Below, in pieces: positions 37,014 to 46,188 of a stretch of 64,000 nt of DNA. Origin of the DNA: Kineobactrum sediminis (lineage in GTDB: Bacteria; Pseudomonadota; Gammaproteobacteria; Pseudomonadales; Halieaceae); NCBI RefSeq assembly GCF_002868715.1, contig NZ_PKLZ01000003.1, positions 310,001-374,000 of the forward strand, read 5' to 3'. Made by a program: the position numbers and the translations under genes. Below the pieces are notes generated by a model. That model searched no databases. It was not told the DNA's origin and saw only the letters and a list, made by a program, of their open reading frames with translations. Numbering within the stretch: the first letter of the stretch is position 1; every line of letters begins with the position of its first letter.

Positions 37014-39431
37014 TCAGGTTGGGGATTTATGCAGGCGTAACGAATTCATCACCACGATCAGAGAGCTCAGCGACATGCCGATAGCGGCCATCCAGGGTGG
37101 GACAAAGCCCATGGCAGCCAGCGGTATGCCAGTGAGATTATAACCCAGTGCCCAGGCGAAATTCTGCAGGATGATGCTTTTGCATTGTCGCGCCTTTTTC
37201 AGGCTGTGGGTAACGGCGAGCAGATTTTCGTTGTCGATAACAAAATCCGCCTGGGCACGGGTCAGGTCGGTAGCACTGGCAACGGCAAAGGATGCATTTG
37301 CCAGGCTCAACAACGGGGCATCATTGAGCCCGTCGCCAACCGCTACCACGCTATGGCCCTGTTGTTGCCATGCCCGAACCCGTTCCATCTTCTGTTTCGG
37401 GGACAGACCGGTGCCGATGTGGTCAAAGCCCAGTTCGCTGGCGAGCAGGTGGCCGGCGACCGAGCTGTCGCCGCTGAGCAGGGCCAGTGTCATGCCCGCC
37501 TCGCGCGCCTCACGAATAGTCTGTGCAGCCTCAGGGCGCAATCGGTCGGACAGCCCGAACCAGGCCAGGGGCTGCCCGGGTTTACACAGGGCTACCCAGT
37601 ATAGCTGTGAGTCTGGCGGCGGGGGCAGGTCCGGCGCGAACTGCCGGCAGTATTGTTCACTGCCCATGCGGTACTGCTCGCCCTGCCAGCTGGCTTCTAT
37701 GCCTGCGCCGGCGGTGTAAACCGGGTTCAGTACTTCGGTCGGGGCTTCGATATTGGCAAAGGCGTGTGCGATCGGATGATTTGAGTGTTGCTGTAGCGCC
37801 GCGGCGAGTGTGGTCGCGCTGGCGGCCTGGTACCCGCGGTATGGAACTGTCTGCTGGAGCTGTAGCTGGCCCTCGGTGAGAGTGCCGGTTTTATCAAAAA
37901 CCAGTAATCGTGACCGAGCCAGGGCTTCGAGTGCATTTTCACCGTGGACGATGACTCCCGCTTCACGCAGGGCACTGGCGGCGGCTGTCAATGCGGCGGG
38001 GGTTGCCAGTGCCAGTGCACAGGGGCAGCTTATCACCAGTACCGAGAGACATACCCACAGCACCTGGTCTGGCGCAATCTGGCTCCAGATCACGGCGGTA
38101 ATCGCGGTGATCAGCAGTATGCCAGCCACAAACCAGGCGGACAGGCGATCGGCCATGCGGGCTATGGACGGTTTCGAGCGCTGCGCCCGTTCCACGCTGT
38201 GCTGCAGGGCCGCCAGGCGGGTGTTTTCGTAGAGGTTATCGGCAACGATGTCCAGTGAACCCTCAAGGTTGATAGTGCCGGCAAATACGGCATCCCCGGG
38301 GCTCACCGGGCGCGGTACGTATTCGCCGTTAAAGGTATCCTCACGCACAGCGCTGGTACCAACCCTGACCCGGCCATCAACGGCAATCGTCTCACCGACC
38401 CGGATACGGAGGGTGTCGCCGGCTTGTAATAACCGGCGTGAAATCCGCTGCCAGCGCTTATCCCGCAGTACGGTTACGGCCAGTGGCAGGCTGCTTTCGG
38501 CATCGTAACAGGCCAGGGCATGACGGCGGCGGATACGTTTTTCAAAGAAGCGCCCCAGCAACAGGAAGAACGTGAACATTACGACGGAATCAAAGTAGAC
38601 CTCGCCGCCGCCTGTTGCCGTTGCCCAGACACTGGCGATAAAGGCCAGCCCAATGGCCAGTGCCACCGGCAAATCCATTACCAGGGACCCGCGACGCAGG
38701 TGACGCCACGCGCTACTGAAAAAGGTTCGTGCCGAATAGGCGACGACAAAGCCGGCAACCAGCAAGCTGACAATCCGCAGCAAGGTCTGGTGTTCGGTGG
38801 CAATACCCTGTAAGTCTCCCGCATGCAGGGCAATACCGAACATGCCTACCTGCATCATGCCGATTCCCGCAACCGCAACCCGGCGCAGGTCACCGCGGTA
38901 ATCCTGCTCTATCTGTTCGCGCTGGGCGCTCGCCTGGAAGGGGCGGGCGCTATAGCCCAGCGATTCGACCAGGGCAAAGATACGGCTGGGTGAGATCAGT
39001 GCGCTATCAAAGTGCAGCCCCAGGCGCTGTTGCTGGAGGTTTACCTGGGCATCAAGCACGCCGGGCTCACGCAACAGGGTATGTTCTATCAGCCAGGTGC
39101 ATGCGGCGCAGGTAATCCCACCCAGCAACAACCGGGCATGCTCGGTGCCGGCTTCTCCCGGGGAACAGAATTGCGCCCGCAACGTTGGATCGTCGTAGAG
39201 TCGATAGTGGTCGAGATCGTATTCCTGGTCAGGGGCGGGCTTTTGATTGAAGGCCGTGCGCTGTCGATAGAAGCTGGCCATACCGCTCTCGGCGATAAGG
39301 GTGGCAACCGCGCGACAGCCCGGGCAGCACATGGGCTGGGCAATATCCTCAATGACGGCGCTGAAGGGGTTGCCGGAGGGTACCGGTTCACCGCAATGAA
39401 AGCAGGCCTGTGCTCCGGTCACAGCGGTCAC
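37014..39431 (-). CDS. ccoI: Copper-translocating P-type ATPase CcoI
   Basis: A P1B-type ATPase (about 805 aa) that exports copper for assembly of cbb3 oxidase. The N-terminal Cys motifs FHCGEPV and CCPGCRAV precede the heavy-metal-associated Cys pair CAACTW. The CPx motif is SCPCALALATPAALT, the phosphorylation site DKTGTLTEG and the hinge AVGDGLNDAPLL. The start is uncertain: the frame extends to 39512 into ccoH, but GTG 39431 or 39422 just beyond the ccoH stop is more likely. Confidence 0.92.
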   Translation of the reverse strand: MTAVTGAQACFHCGEPVPSGNPFSAVIEDIAQPMCCPGCRAVATLIAESGMASFYRQRTAFNQKPAPDQEYDLDHYRLYDDPTLRAQFCSPGEAGTEHARLLLGGITCAACTWLIEHTLLREPGVLDAQVNLQQQRLGLHFDSALISPSRIFALVESLGYSARPFQASAQREQIEQDYRGDLRRVAVAGIGMMQVGMFGIALHAGDLQGIATEHQTLLRIVSLLVAGFVVAYSARTFFSSAWRHLRRGSLVMDLPVALAIGLAFIASVWATATGGGEVYFDSVVMFTFFLLLGRFFEKRIRRRHALACYDAESSLPLAVTVLRDKRWQRISRRLLQAGDTLRIRVGETIAVDGRVRVGTSAVREDTFNGEYVPRPVSPGDAVFAGTINLEGSLDIVADNLYENTRLAALQHSVERAQRSKPSIARMADRLSAWFVAGILLITAITAVIWSQIAPDQVLWVCLSVLVISCPCALALATPAALTAAASALREAGVIVHGENALEALARSRLLVFDKTGTLTEGQLQLQQTVPYRGYQAASATTLAAALQQHSNHPIAHAFANIEAPTEVLNPVYTAGAGIEASWQGEQYRMGSEQYCRQFAPDLPPPPDSQLYWVALCKPGQPLAWFGLSDRLRPEAAQTIREAREAGMTLALLSGDSSVAGHLLASELGFDHIGTGLSPKQKMERVRAWQQQGHSVVAVGDGLNDAPLLSLANASFAVASATDLTRAQADFVIDNENLLAVTHSLKKARQCKSIILQNFAWALGYNLTGIPLAAMGFVPPWMAAIGMSLSSLIVVMNSLRLHKSPT

Positions 39432-39441
39432 CGATGCCTGT

Positions 39442-39936
39442 TCAGGACTGCGCCGGTTGCGCGAAGTCGGTGTTGTCAATGACTCCGTCGAGGCGCCAGG
39501 CCGAATTATCACCAGCGCTCAGGGTCCAGTGCCAGCGCGTGGCCACGGGAGCGTCCAGCGCGCCGCTGTAGATCCCGGGCCCAACCCGATACAGCAGGGT
39601 ACGGAAATCCCGATCTGCCTCCATGGGGTGGGAAAGGCGCATTTCCAGCGACGCATCGGTAACGGGGCCGGAAATAAACACGACAACTTCCCCGGTGTTG
39701 ATGGCCAGTTGCACACCCAGGCCCAGCTGTTCGGCCAGTTGACGTTTTTCCAGCTGTCGGTTGATTGCCAGGCCTTCCTTGTAGTACTCGTCGATGACCA
39801 TATCGTCGGCACTGCTGACGGCCAGGTAAAGCATGTTGAAACTGGCGATTACCACGCTGCCGGGCAGCGCAATGAGGAACCATGGCCAGAACTGGCGATA
39901 CCAGGGTTTGGTGTCCATATCCGATAAGTGGTTCAT
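39442..39936 (-). CDS. ccoH: FixH family protein CcoH
   Basis: A 164-residue cbb3 oxidase assembly protein. One transmembrane segment (WPWFLIALPGSVVIASFNMLYLAV) is followed by the FixH periplasmic domain with DEYYKEGLAINRQLEK, the family hallmark. It starts on the last base of the ccoG stop codon (TAATG arrangement), so translation is coupled. Confidence 0.92.
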   Translation of the reverse strand: MNHLSDMDTKPWYRQFWPWFLIALPGSVVIASFNMLYLAVSSADDMVIDEYYKEGLAINRQLEKRQLAEQLGLGVQLAINTGEVVVFISGPVTDASLEMRLSHPMEADRDFRTLLYRVGPGIYSGALDAPVATRWHWTLSAGDNSAWRLDGVIDNTDFAQPAQS

Positions 39937-41345
39937 TATAACGGCCTCATGAAACGTGATTCGGAACGTGCCTGCAGGTCTGGCTGATCGGTTGCCTGCG
40001 CCCTGAACACGATTTCCGCACTGGGCGTCGTCAGCTGCTCCGGGGCGGCCCGAACGCGCAGGTTAATATTGCGAATCTCGCCACCGAACAGGGTGTGCAG
40101 GGTATCACCGATGATGACCGCACCTTCGATACCGCTCACGTTGATTTCAAACTCGTGCATGGCATTGTCCATGTTGACCAGACTCAGGGTGTATATGTTC
40201 TCAATCTGGCCCTGAGCGGTGGTGATATACAATTCATTGCGATCGCGAATGACAGTGAGTTCAAGCGGTACACGGGTGAGAATCCGGTAACTGAACAGGC
40301 CTACCATCAATGAAAGCACAATGACGTAGCCGATAATTCGTGGACGCAGCCAGTGTGTCTTGCCGCCCTCCAGTTCCCGTTCGCTGGTGTATCTTATCAG
40401 GCCTTTCGGATAAGACATTTTATCCATGACCGAGTTGCAGGCGTCAATGCAGAGCGCACAACCGATACACTCGTATTGCAGTCCCTCGCGGATATCAATG
40501 CCGGTAGGACAGACCTGAACGCAGAGTTTGCAGTCTATGCAATCACCCAGGCCCAGCGCCTTATAATCGGCATTGCGCTTGCGCGGACCACGTGGCTCAC
40601 CTCGTTTGGCGTCGTAGGAAACAATCAGGGTATCCTTATCGAACATCACCGACTGGAAGCGGGCATAGGGGCACATGTAGGTACAGACCTGCTCTCTCAG
40701 CCAGCCCGCGTTGATGTAGGTGGCGAGCGTAAAGAAGAGTGTCCATAACATGGCCCATTGCCCTGCCGAGAAGCGCAGCAGGTCCGGCAATAATTCGCGA
40801 ATGGGGTAGAAATAGCCAACGAACGTGGCGCCTGTGGCGAAAGCAACAAATAGCCAGGAGCCATGCTTTGCAATTTTGCGCACCACTTTTTCCACTGACC
40901 AGGGCGCCTTGTCCAACCGCATACGTTGATTGCGGCTGCCTTCGGCGCGTTGCTCCAGCCACATGAAAATACTGGTCCAGACAGTCTGCGGGCAGGTATA
41001 ACCGCACCACAGGCGCCCGGCGACGACCGTGACAGCGAACAGCGCGAAGGCAGCTATGATCAGTAAAAAGGCCAGCAGGGGGAAATCCTGCGGCCACAGG
41101 ATCAGGTCGAAAATATAAAATTTGCGTTCCGGAAGGTCAAACCAGACAGCCTGGCGACCGTCCCACATCATCCAGGGCAACCCGAAATAGGCGATCAGTA
41201 GAGGCCAGCCTGTAAACAGGCGAATTTTCTGGAAGAAACCCTCAATCTTGCGGGTGTAGATCTTTTCCCTGCGCTGGTACAGGTCCAGTTCCCCGACTTC
41301 GGCCGGTGCAACCTCCTGAACATCAATAAGGTCCTGGTCCTTCAT
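39936..41345 (-). CDS. ccoG: Cytochrome c oxidase accessory protein CcoG
   Basis: A 469-residue membrane iron-sulfur protein (FixG/RdxA) that reduces Cu(II) for cbb3 biogenesis. Helices in the N-terminal half include GRLWCGYTCPQTVW with a Cys pair. Two 4Fe-4S motifs, CIDCKLCVQVCPTGID and CIGCALCIDACNSV, are near residues 270-310, and an Ig-like FixG C-terminal domain follows. A terminator-like hairpin separates it from ccoP upstream. Confidence 0.95.
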   Translation of the reverse strand: MKDQDLIDVQEVAPAEVGELDLYQRREKIYTRKIEGFFQKIRLFTGWPLLIAYFGLPWMMWDGRQAVWFDLPERKFYIFDLILWPQDFPLLAFLLIIAAFALFAVTVVAGRLWCGYTCPQTVWTSIFMWLEQRAEGSRNQRMRLDKAPWSVEKVVRKIAKHGSWLFVAFATGATFVGYFYPIRELLPDLLRFSAGQWAMLWTLFFTLATYINAGWLREQVCTYMCPYARFQSVMFDKDTLIVSYDAKRGEPRGPRKRNADYKALGLGDCIDCKLCVQVCPTGIDIREGLQYECIGCALCIDACNSVMDKMSYPKGLIRYTSERELEGGKTHWLRPRIIGYVIVLSLMVGLFSYRILTRVPLELTVIRDRNELYITTAQGQIENIYTLSLVNMDNAMHEFEINVSGIEGAVIIGDTLHTLFGGEIRNINLRVRAAPEQLTTPSAEIVFRAQATDQPDLQARSESRFMRPL

Positions 41346-41388
41346 ACACGAGTACCACTGCAGTGTCGGGACGGGTCCCGGAGAAAGG

Positions 41389-41414
41389 GCCGACCTCCCG
41401 CAACGGAGGCCGGC
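41389..41414 (-). other. Hairpin between ccoP and ccoG
   Basis: Ten-base arms 41389-41398 and 41405-41414 with one mismatch lie just after the ccoP stop on the transcribed strand. No T-run follows. It could partially terminate or stabilise the ccoNOQP messenger relative to ccoGHIS. Confidence 0.4.
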
Positions 41415-41421
41415 TGATTAA

Positions 41422-42300
41422 CTAGTTACTGAGACTGTAGACATAAGCGGACAGAATATGGATCTTGTCCTCGGTAAGGCTGTCTTTGAAGGCAGGCATG
41501 ACGCCGTTGCGGCCCGCGCGGAGCGTATGGCTTATCTGCTCACGGCTCCCTCCATAAAGCCAGATGCCGTTGGTCAGGTTTGGCGCGCCAAAGATTTCCT
41601 GCCCTTTGGCGTCCTGGCCGTGGCAGGCAGAGCAATAGGTGGCGTAATGCTTGGCGCCCGCAGCGGTCTTGCCCGGGTCGGTTTCGCGACCATTGAGTGA
41701 CAGGACATACTCTGTGGCCTCAGCAATACCCTTGCTCCCCAGGACCGATTCCCAGCCCGGCATGACCGCGCGCCGGCCATTTACCAGAGTCTCTTTGATG
41801 GCGTCGGGGGTGCTGCCCCACTGCCACTGATCGTCGGTCAGGTTCGGGAACCCGTAGCGACCCTTGGCATCGGCGCCATGGCACTGGGCACAGTTGTTGC
41901 CAAACAGGCGCATGCCCATTTTACGTACCGCCGGATCCTGGGCAATTTCTGCAACGGGCATTGCCAGATAGCGGCTGCGCATCTCGCCGTAGCGTTCTTC
42001 CGCTGCTTCCACCTCGGCTTCGTACTGCCCTTGCTGGGTCCAGCCAATCAGCCCCGGGTAATTGCCCATGCCGGGATACACAACCAGGTAAGCGATAGCC
42101 CAGACGATTGTGATAACGAACATGTAAAACCACCACGCCGGCAGGGGGTTATCATATTCCTCTATGCCGTCGTAGACATGCCCGGTGGTGCGCTCGGTGG
42201 TACTGTCATCAGTCTTGCGATTGGCAAACAGTACCCAGGTCGTTCCCACGATCATGATGGTGGTGAGGATAATAATCCAGTAGCTCCAGAAACTAGCCAT
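41422..42300 (-). CDS. ccoP: cbb3 oxidase subunit III (diheme cytochrome c)
   Basis: A 292-residue membrane-anchored diheme cytochrome. The N-terminal helices (SYWIIILTTIMIVGTTWVLF and WWFYMFVITIVWAIAYLVVY) precede two heme c sites, CAQCH and CSACH, with Met ligands near VMPGWE and VMPAFK. ATG 42300 is chosen because the extended frame to 42474 reads through ccoQ in another frame and is unlike CcoP. It overlaps ccoQ by 8 bp. Confidence 0.96.
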   Translation of the reverse strand: MASFWSYWIIILTTIMIVGTTWVLFANRKTDDSTTERTTGHVYDGIEEYDNPLPAWWFYMFVITIVWAIAYLVVYPGMGNYPGLIGWTQQGQYEAEVEAAEERYGEMRSRYLAMPVAEIAQDPAVRKMGMRLFGNNCAQCHGADAKGRYGFPNLTDDQWQWGSTPDAIKETLVNGRRAVMPGWESVLGSKGIAEATEYVLSLNGRETDPGKTAAGAKHYATYCSACHGQDAKGQEIFGAPNLTNGIWLYGGSREQISHTLRAGRNGVMPAFKDSLTEDKIHILSAYVYSLSN

Positions 42301-42517
42301 TCGGTAAATCCTCCTGCTTGCTGCGTTTCTCTGATTGTTCTGGTTTTTCCGGCGATTCTTCTGACACTGGTTTTTCAGGCTCTTCATCTGCAAACGGCAG
42401 ATGCGCGGCCTCCTCAAAGCTTTTCTTGCGCTTGCTGCTGTAAACCCAGATGCACAACCCGACAAATGAAACAAAAATCAGGATCGTGCTCAGGCCTCTG
42501 AGATCATTGATATCCAT
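42293..42517 (-). CDS. ccoQ: cbb3 oxidase subunit CcoQ
   Basis: A 74-residue subunit with one transmembrane helix (STILIFVSFVGLCIWVYS) followed by KRKKSFEEAAHLPFADEE, the CcoQ hallmark, and a charged tail rich in Glu, Lys and Pro. It stabilises interaction of CcoP with the core. ATG 42517 starts 4 bp after the ccoO stop. Confidence 0.92.
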   Translation of the reverse strand: MDINDLRGLSTILIFVSFVGLCIWVYSSKRKKSFEEAAHLPFADEEPEKPVSEESPEKPEQSEKRSKQEDLPNG

Positions 42518-42521
42518 AGCA

Positions 42522-43130
42522 TCAGCGCCTCGTCTGCAGCAGGGTGCCGAGTTGCTGGAGATAAGCCACCAGGGCATCTATTTCCTTGCGGCCATCAACG
42601 GCTTCCGCGGCGCCGGCAATATCCTCATCGGTATAGGGCACCCCGACCTTGCGCAGGGCCGCCATTTTTCTCCCGGTGGTTTCCCCATTGATTTCATCAT
42701 CGAATAACCAGGGGTAGGCGGGCATATTGGATTCCGGCACAACATCACGCGGATTGTAAAGGTGGGCGCGGTGCCAGTCATCGCTGTAGCGCTGCCCAAC
42801 CCGCGCCAGGTCCGGGCCCGTGCGTTTGGAACCCCAGAGGAACGGGTGGTTGTATACCGACTCTCCCGCCACGGAGTAATGCCCATAGCGCTCTGTTTCG
42901 GCCCTGAGGGGGCGCACCATTTGCGAATGACAGCCAACGCACCCTTCTCGTATGTAAATGTCCCGACCCTCAAGCTCCAGCGCGGGCAGTGGCTTCAGCC
43001 CGGCAACAGGCTCGCTTACCTGCTTGCCCATAATCAGCGGAACCAGTTCCACCAGGGTGCCAAAACTGATGGCGACAATGACGAACACGATCATGATGCC
43101 GATATTCGTCTCTATGACCTTATGTTTCAT
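42522..43130 (-). CDS. ccoO: cbb3 oxidase subunit II (monoheme cytochrome c)
   Basis: A 202-residue membrane-anchored cytochrome c with one N-terminal helix and one heme site, [14 protein letters not shown]. The family blocks [25 protein letters not shown] and AYPWL are intact. It passes electrons from CcoP to the CcoN active site. It overlaps the ccoN 3' end by 4 bp. Confidence 0.97.
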   Translation of the reverse strand: MKHKVIETNIGIMIVFVIVAISFGTLVELVPLIMGKQVSEPVAGLKPLPALELEGRDIYIREGCVGCHSQMVRPLRAETERYGHYSVAGESVYNHPFLWGSKRTGPDLARVGQRYSDDWHRAHLYNPRDVVPESNMPAYPWLFDDEINGETTGRKMAALRKVGVPYTDEDIAGAAEAVDGRKEIDALVAYLQQLGTLLQTRR

Positions 43131-44587
43131 GCCTGGCCTCCCTGAGCCGCGCCGGCAGCCAATGGTTCTTCCGCGCTATCCCATGCACGGTCCTTGCGCA
43201 CCGTCATATAGACGTTGTAGGCCATTATCAGCATGCCACCGAGGAAGATCGCACCGCCCGCCAGTCTTACCAGGTAGCCCGGGTAGCTCGCGGCAACCGA
43301 TTCGACGAAGGTATAGGTGAGGGTGCCGTCTTCGTTATAGGCTCGCCACATCAAGCCCTGCAGAATGCCGTTAACCCACATGGACGTGATGTACAGCACC
43401 GTGCCGATAGTCGACATCCAGAAATGGACATTAATGAGATCCACGCTGTACATGCGGGACCTGCCGTACAAAACCGGGATCAGGTGATACAGGGTGCCGA
43501 TACTGATCATGGCGACCCAGCCCAGCGCGCCGGAGTGCACATGCCCGATCGTCCAGTCGGTGTAATGTGACAGGGCATTGACTGTCTTGATCGACATCAT
43601 GGGCCCTTCGAAGGTAGACATGCCATAGAATGACAGACTTACCACCATGAACCGGAGTATGGGGTCGGTACGCAATTTGTGCCAGGCACCGGAGAGCGTC
43701 ATGATGCCGTTGATCATGCCGCCCCAGGAAGGCGCCAGCAGAATAATCGACATCACCATGCCCAGGCTTTGAGCCCAGTCGGGCAGGGCGGTGTAGTGCA
43801 GGTGGTGGGGGCCGGCCCAGATATAGACAGCCACCAGTGCCCAGAAATGAACGATACTCAGGCGATAGGAATAGATTGGCCGCTCCGCCTGTTTGGGCAC
43901 AAAGTAATACATCATGCCGAGGAAACCCGCAGTGAGGAAAAAACCGACTGCGTTGTGACCGTACCACCATTGCACCATTGCATCGACGGTTCCCGCATAG
44001 GCCGAATAGGACTTGGTCATGGTAACCGGGATGGATGCGCTATTAATCAGGTGCAGTATTGCCACCGTGATAATGAAGGCGCCGAAGAACCAGTTCGCCA
44101 CATAAATGTGCTCCACCTTGCGCTTCATGATGGTACCGAAAAAGAGTATGGCGTAGCTCACCCAGACAACCGTAATCAGTATGTCGATGGGCCACTCCAG
44201 TTCGGCGTATTCCTTGGTCGAGGTCAGGCCCAGGGGCAGTGTGATAGCGGCCGCCACGATTACCAGCTGCCAGCCCCAGAACATGAAGGCCGCGAGCTTG
44301 TCCGAGATCAGGCGAACCTGGCTGGTGCGTTGCACCACGTACAGGGACGAGGCGAACAGTGCACTGCCACCAAAGGCAAAGATCACCGCATTGGTGTGTA
44401 GAGGCCGGAGGCGACCATAACTGGTCCAGGGAAGGTCGAAGTTGAGGGCGGGGAACGCCAGCTGTGCGGCGATCCACACACCGACCAGCATGCCCACAAT
44501 TCCCCAGACCACCGTCATGATGGCAAATTGACGCACAACCTTGTAATTATAGGTTGGGTGCTCCAGAGCAGCGTTGAGTTCACTCAT
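43127..44587 (-). CDS. ccoN: cbb3 oxidase catalytic subunit I
   Basis: The 486-residue heme-copper oxidase core with twelve predicted membrane helices, the proton-pumping high-affinity oxidase for low oxygen. Metal-binding residues appear in RPLHTNAV (heme b), [11 protein letters not shown] (CuB and the active-site Tyr region), [11 protein letters not shown] and [12 protein letters not shown]. The start ATG 44587 has no clear promoter nearby; the operon probably starts upstream of the Yip1 gene. Confidence 0.97.
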   Translation of the reverse strand: MSELNAALEHPTYNYKVVRQFAIMTVVWGIVGMLVGVWIAAQLAFPALNFDLPWTSYGRLRPLHTNAVIFAFGGSALFASSLYVVQRTSQVRLISDKLAAFMFWGWQLVIVAAAITLPLGLTSTKEYAELEWPIDILITVVWVSYAILFFGTIMKRKVEHIYVANWFFGAFIITVAILHLINSASIPVTMTKSYSAYAGTVDAMVQWWYGHNAVGFFLTAGFLGMMYYFVPKQAERPIYSYRLSIVHFWALVAVYIWAGPHHLHYTALPDWAQSLGMVMSIILLAPSWGGMINGIMTLSGAWHKLRTDPILRFMVVSLSFYGMSTFEGPMMSIKTVNALSHYTDWTIGHVHSGALGWVAMISIGTLYHLIPVLYGRSRMYSVDLINVHFWMSTIGTVLYITSMWVNGILQGLMWRAYNEDGTLTYTFVESVAASYPGYLVRLAGGAIFLGGMLIMAYNVYMTVRKDRAWDSAEEPLAAGAAQGGQA

Positions 44588-44634
44588 TGTTAAGGTCCAC
44601 TTTCATAAAGACGAAAATCGAGGGCATTGGGTTA

Positions 44635-45237
44635 TCAGACATCGGTAAATGCGGGGCCCGCGCCCATGTCCCAGATGATAACGGTGGCTACCAGCAGGGA
44701 GACCAGAATCACCAGGCTGACGGCCATGACCGCGGTAGAAAACAGGAAACCACGTTCTTCCGGTATGCGCATCATGATGGGAATGCCGAGGTAAAGCAGG
44801 TAGACCGACCAGCTTGCGGCGGTGACGGCCACCAGCAGATCTACCCAGAGCAGCGGGTAGAAGCCCACAAGGCCAAAGATGAACATGGGGGTAACCGCCA
44901 GGCCGGCAATGACAATGCCCTTGGCGAGGGTGGTCTCGGCGCCATAAGTGCCCGCCATCCAGTGAATGAAAAAACCGATCGCGACGATACAGCTGACCAT
45001 GGCGAAGTAGAACAGAATACACAGCTGCAGGGCGCTGTCGGTGGTTAGCCGGATGGGGTTGTCGCCGTTGACTGTCCAGCCGATATGCGAAGTACCGTAA
45101 TACCATGCGACCGCTGGCAGTAAAGCGAGAATGAAGGGATACAGGACCAGCATATTGAGCGAACCCCGGGGCAATTCTGCAATTCTGCCCCACTGGGCGC
45201 GAGGCCTGACCAGCAGTCCTATGGTATGTTGGATCAT
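44635..45237 (-). CDS. Yip1 family membrane protein
   Basis: A 200-residue protein with five hydrophobic helices. The N-terminal IGLLVRPRAQWGRIAE and the repeated helical layout are those of bacterial Yip1-domain proteins of unknown function. It is the first gene of the cbb3 cluster, 47 bp upstream of ccoN, and an FNR-type box lies 70 bp before its start, so it is probably co-regulated with the oxidase. Confidence 0.85.
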   Translation of the reverse strand: MIQHTIGLLVRPRAQWGRIAELPRGSLNMLVLYPFILALLPAVAWYYGTSHIGWTVNGDNPIRLTTDSALQLCILFYFAMVSCIVAIGFFIHWMAGTYGAETTLAKGIVIAGLAVTPMFIFGLVGFYPLLWVDLLVAVTAASWSVYLLYLGIPIMMRIPEERGFLFSTAVMAVSLVILVSLLVATVIIWDMGAGPAFTDV

Positions 45238-45306
45238 GTTGGTGTTCTCCCCAGAGTGTGTTGTGCCCGGCGCATGGGCATTCTAGTGACCTGTGTGGCC
45301 AGAACC

Positions 45307-45320
45307 ATGATACAGATCAA
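45307..45320. promoter_or_regulatory. FNR/ANR-type box upstream of the cco operon
   Basis: The minus strand reads TTGAT-CTGT-ATCAT, 9 of 10 matches to TTGAT-N4-ATCAA. It is 70 bp upstream of the Yip1-ccoN transcription unit and downstream of the fnr gene, so the likely target is the oxidase operon. Confidence 0.65.
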
Positions 45321-45353
45321 GAGACTGCAGTGCCTGGCGGATCAGGTTGTGCT

Positions 45354-46112
45354 TTAGTTAGACAGATTGGCACCGTGATGCAGTGCTTCATAGTCCATAA
45401 TCTCGATTTCCTTGTTATCGACCCGCAGGGTCCCCGCTTTTTGCATGCGGCTGAAGACCCTGCTGATGGTTTCCACTGTCAGCCCGAGGTAGTTGCCGAT
45501 GTCTACCCGGGACATGGGCAAGCGGAAGTGGGTCGCGCTGAGGTGCCGCCGGGCATTACGTCGGGAGATGCTGAGCAACAGGGTGGCCACGCGCTCGTCC
45601 GCCGAGTTCTTGCTGAGCAGGGTGATCAGCAGCTGGTCTTCGGTAATCTCCCGACTCATCAACTGGAACAGGTGGCGCTGCAGGTTGGGCATGGTGGAAC
45701 TGAGTTTTTCCAGTGCATTGAAGGGGATCGCGCAGATTGCGGCGGTTTCGAGGGCCCGGGCGGATGAGGCATGGCGGTCCTCACTGATGCCATCCATGCC
45801 CAGTATCTCGCCGGGAAAGTAGAACCCCGTTACCTGTTCCCGACCGTCGTTGGTGGTCCGGAAAGCCTTGATAGCCCCCGAGCGTACGGCGTAAATTGAC
45901 TGAAAAGGCGTATTTTCCCGATACAGCAGTTCATTTTTCTGCATGGGTTTGGTGTGCTGGACAATCTTTTCGAGCTGCTCCAGGTCTTTGGCGTTCAGCG
46001 CCAGTGGAATACAGATCCTGTTCAGGCGGCAGGTATCGCAGGTGACTTTGTAGTCGTGGTCACACGATCTGAAAATGGTGTCTTCACTGACCTTCGCAAG
46101 GTGCATTGACAT
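45354..46112 (-). CDS. fnr: Fnr/Anr oxygen-responsive regulator
   Basis: A 252-residue CRP-family regulator whose iron-sulfur cluster senses oxygen. The N-terminal Cys ligands are in CDTCRLNRIC, and the fourth Cys is in ETAAICAIPF; the dimerisation helix and the helix-turn-helix (MSRVDIGNYLGLTVETISRVFSRMQ) follow. ATG 46112 has GGGGG upstream; the longer frame to 46142 is not family-like. The hemN gene, often adjacent, is not present here. Confidence 0.95.
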   Translation of the reverse strand: MSMHLAKVSEDTIFRSCDHDYKVTCDTCRLNRICIPLALNAKDLEQLEKIVQHTKPMQKNELLYRENTPFQSIYAVRSGAIKAFRTTNDGREQVTGFYFPGEILGMDGISEDRHASSARALETAAICAIPFNALEKLSSTMPNLQRHLFQLMSREITEDQLLITLLSKNSADERVATLLLSISRRNARRHLSATHFRLPMSRVDIGNYLGLTVETISRVFSRMQKAGTLRVDNKEIEIMDYEALHHGANLSN

Positions 46113-46188
46113 GTTATCCCCCAGGACGCAAGCGCCCCACAAGTATAGAGTAATTTATTGATCTGCGGCACTACCCATATGGGCCTGT

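Noticed and set aside
42300-42474. N-terminal extension of ccoP to 42474
   Set aside because: The extra residues are read in a different frame across ccoQ and are Asn/Lys-rich, unlike CcoP; the ATG at 42300 is the family start.
46151-46164. Possible FNR box upstream of fnr
   Set aside because: Only the left half (TTGAT) matches; the right half is GGCAC, so autoregulation is not supported.
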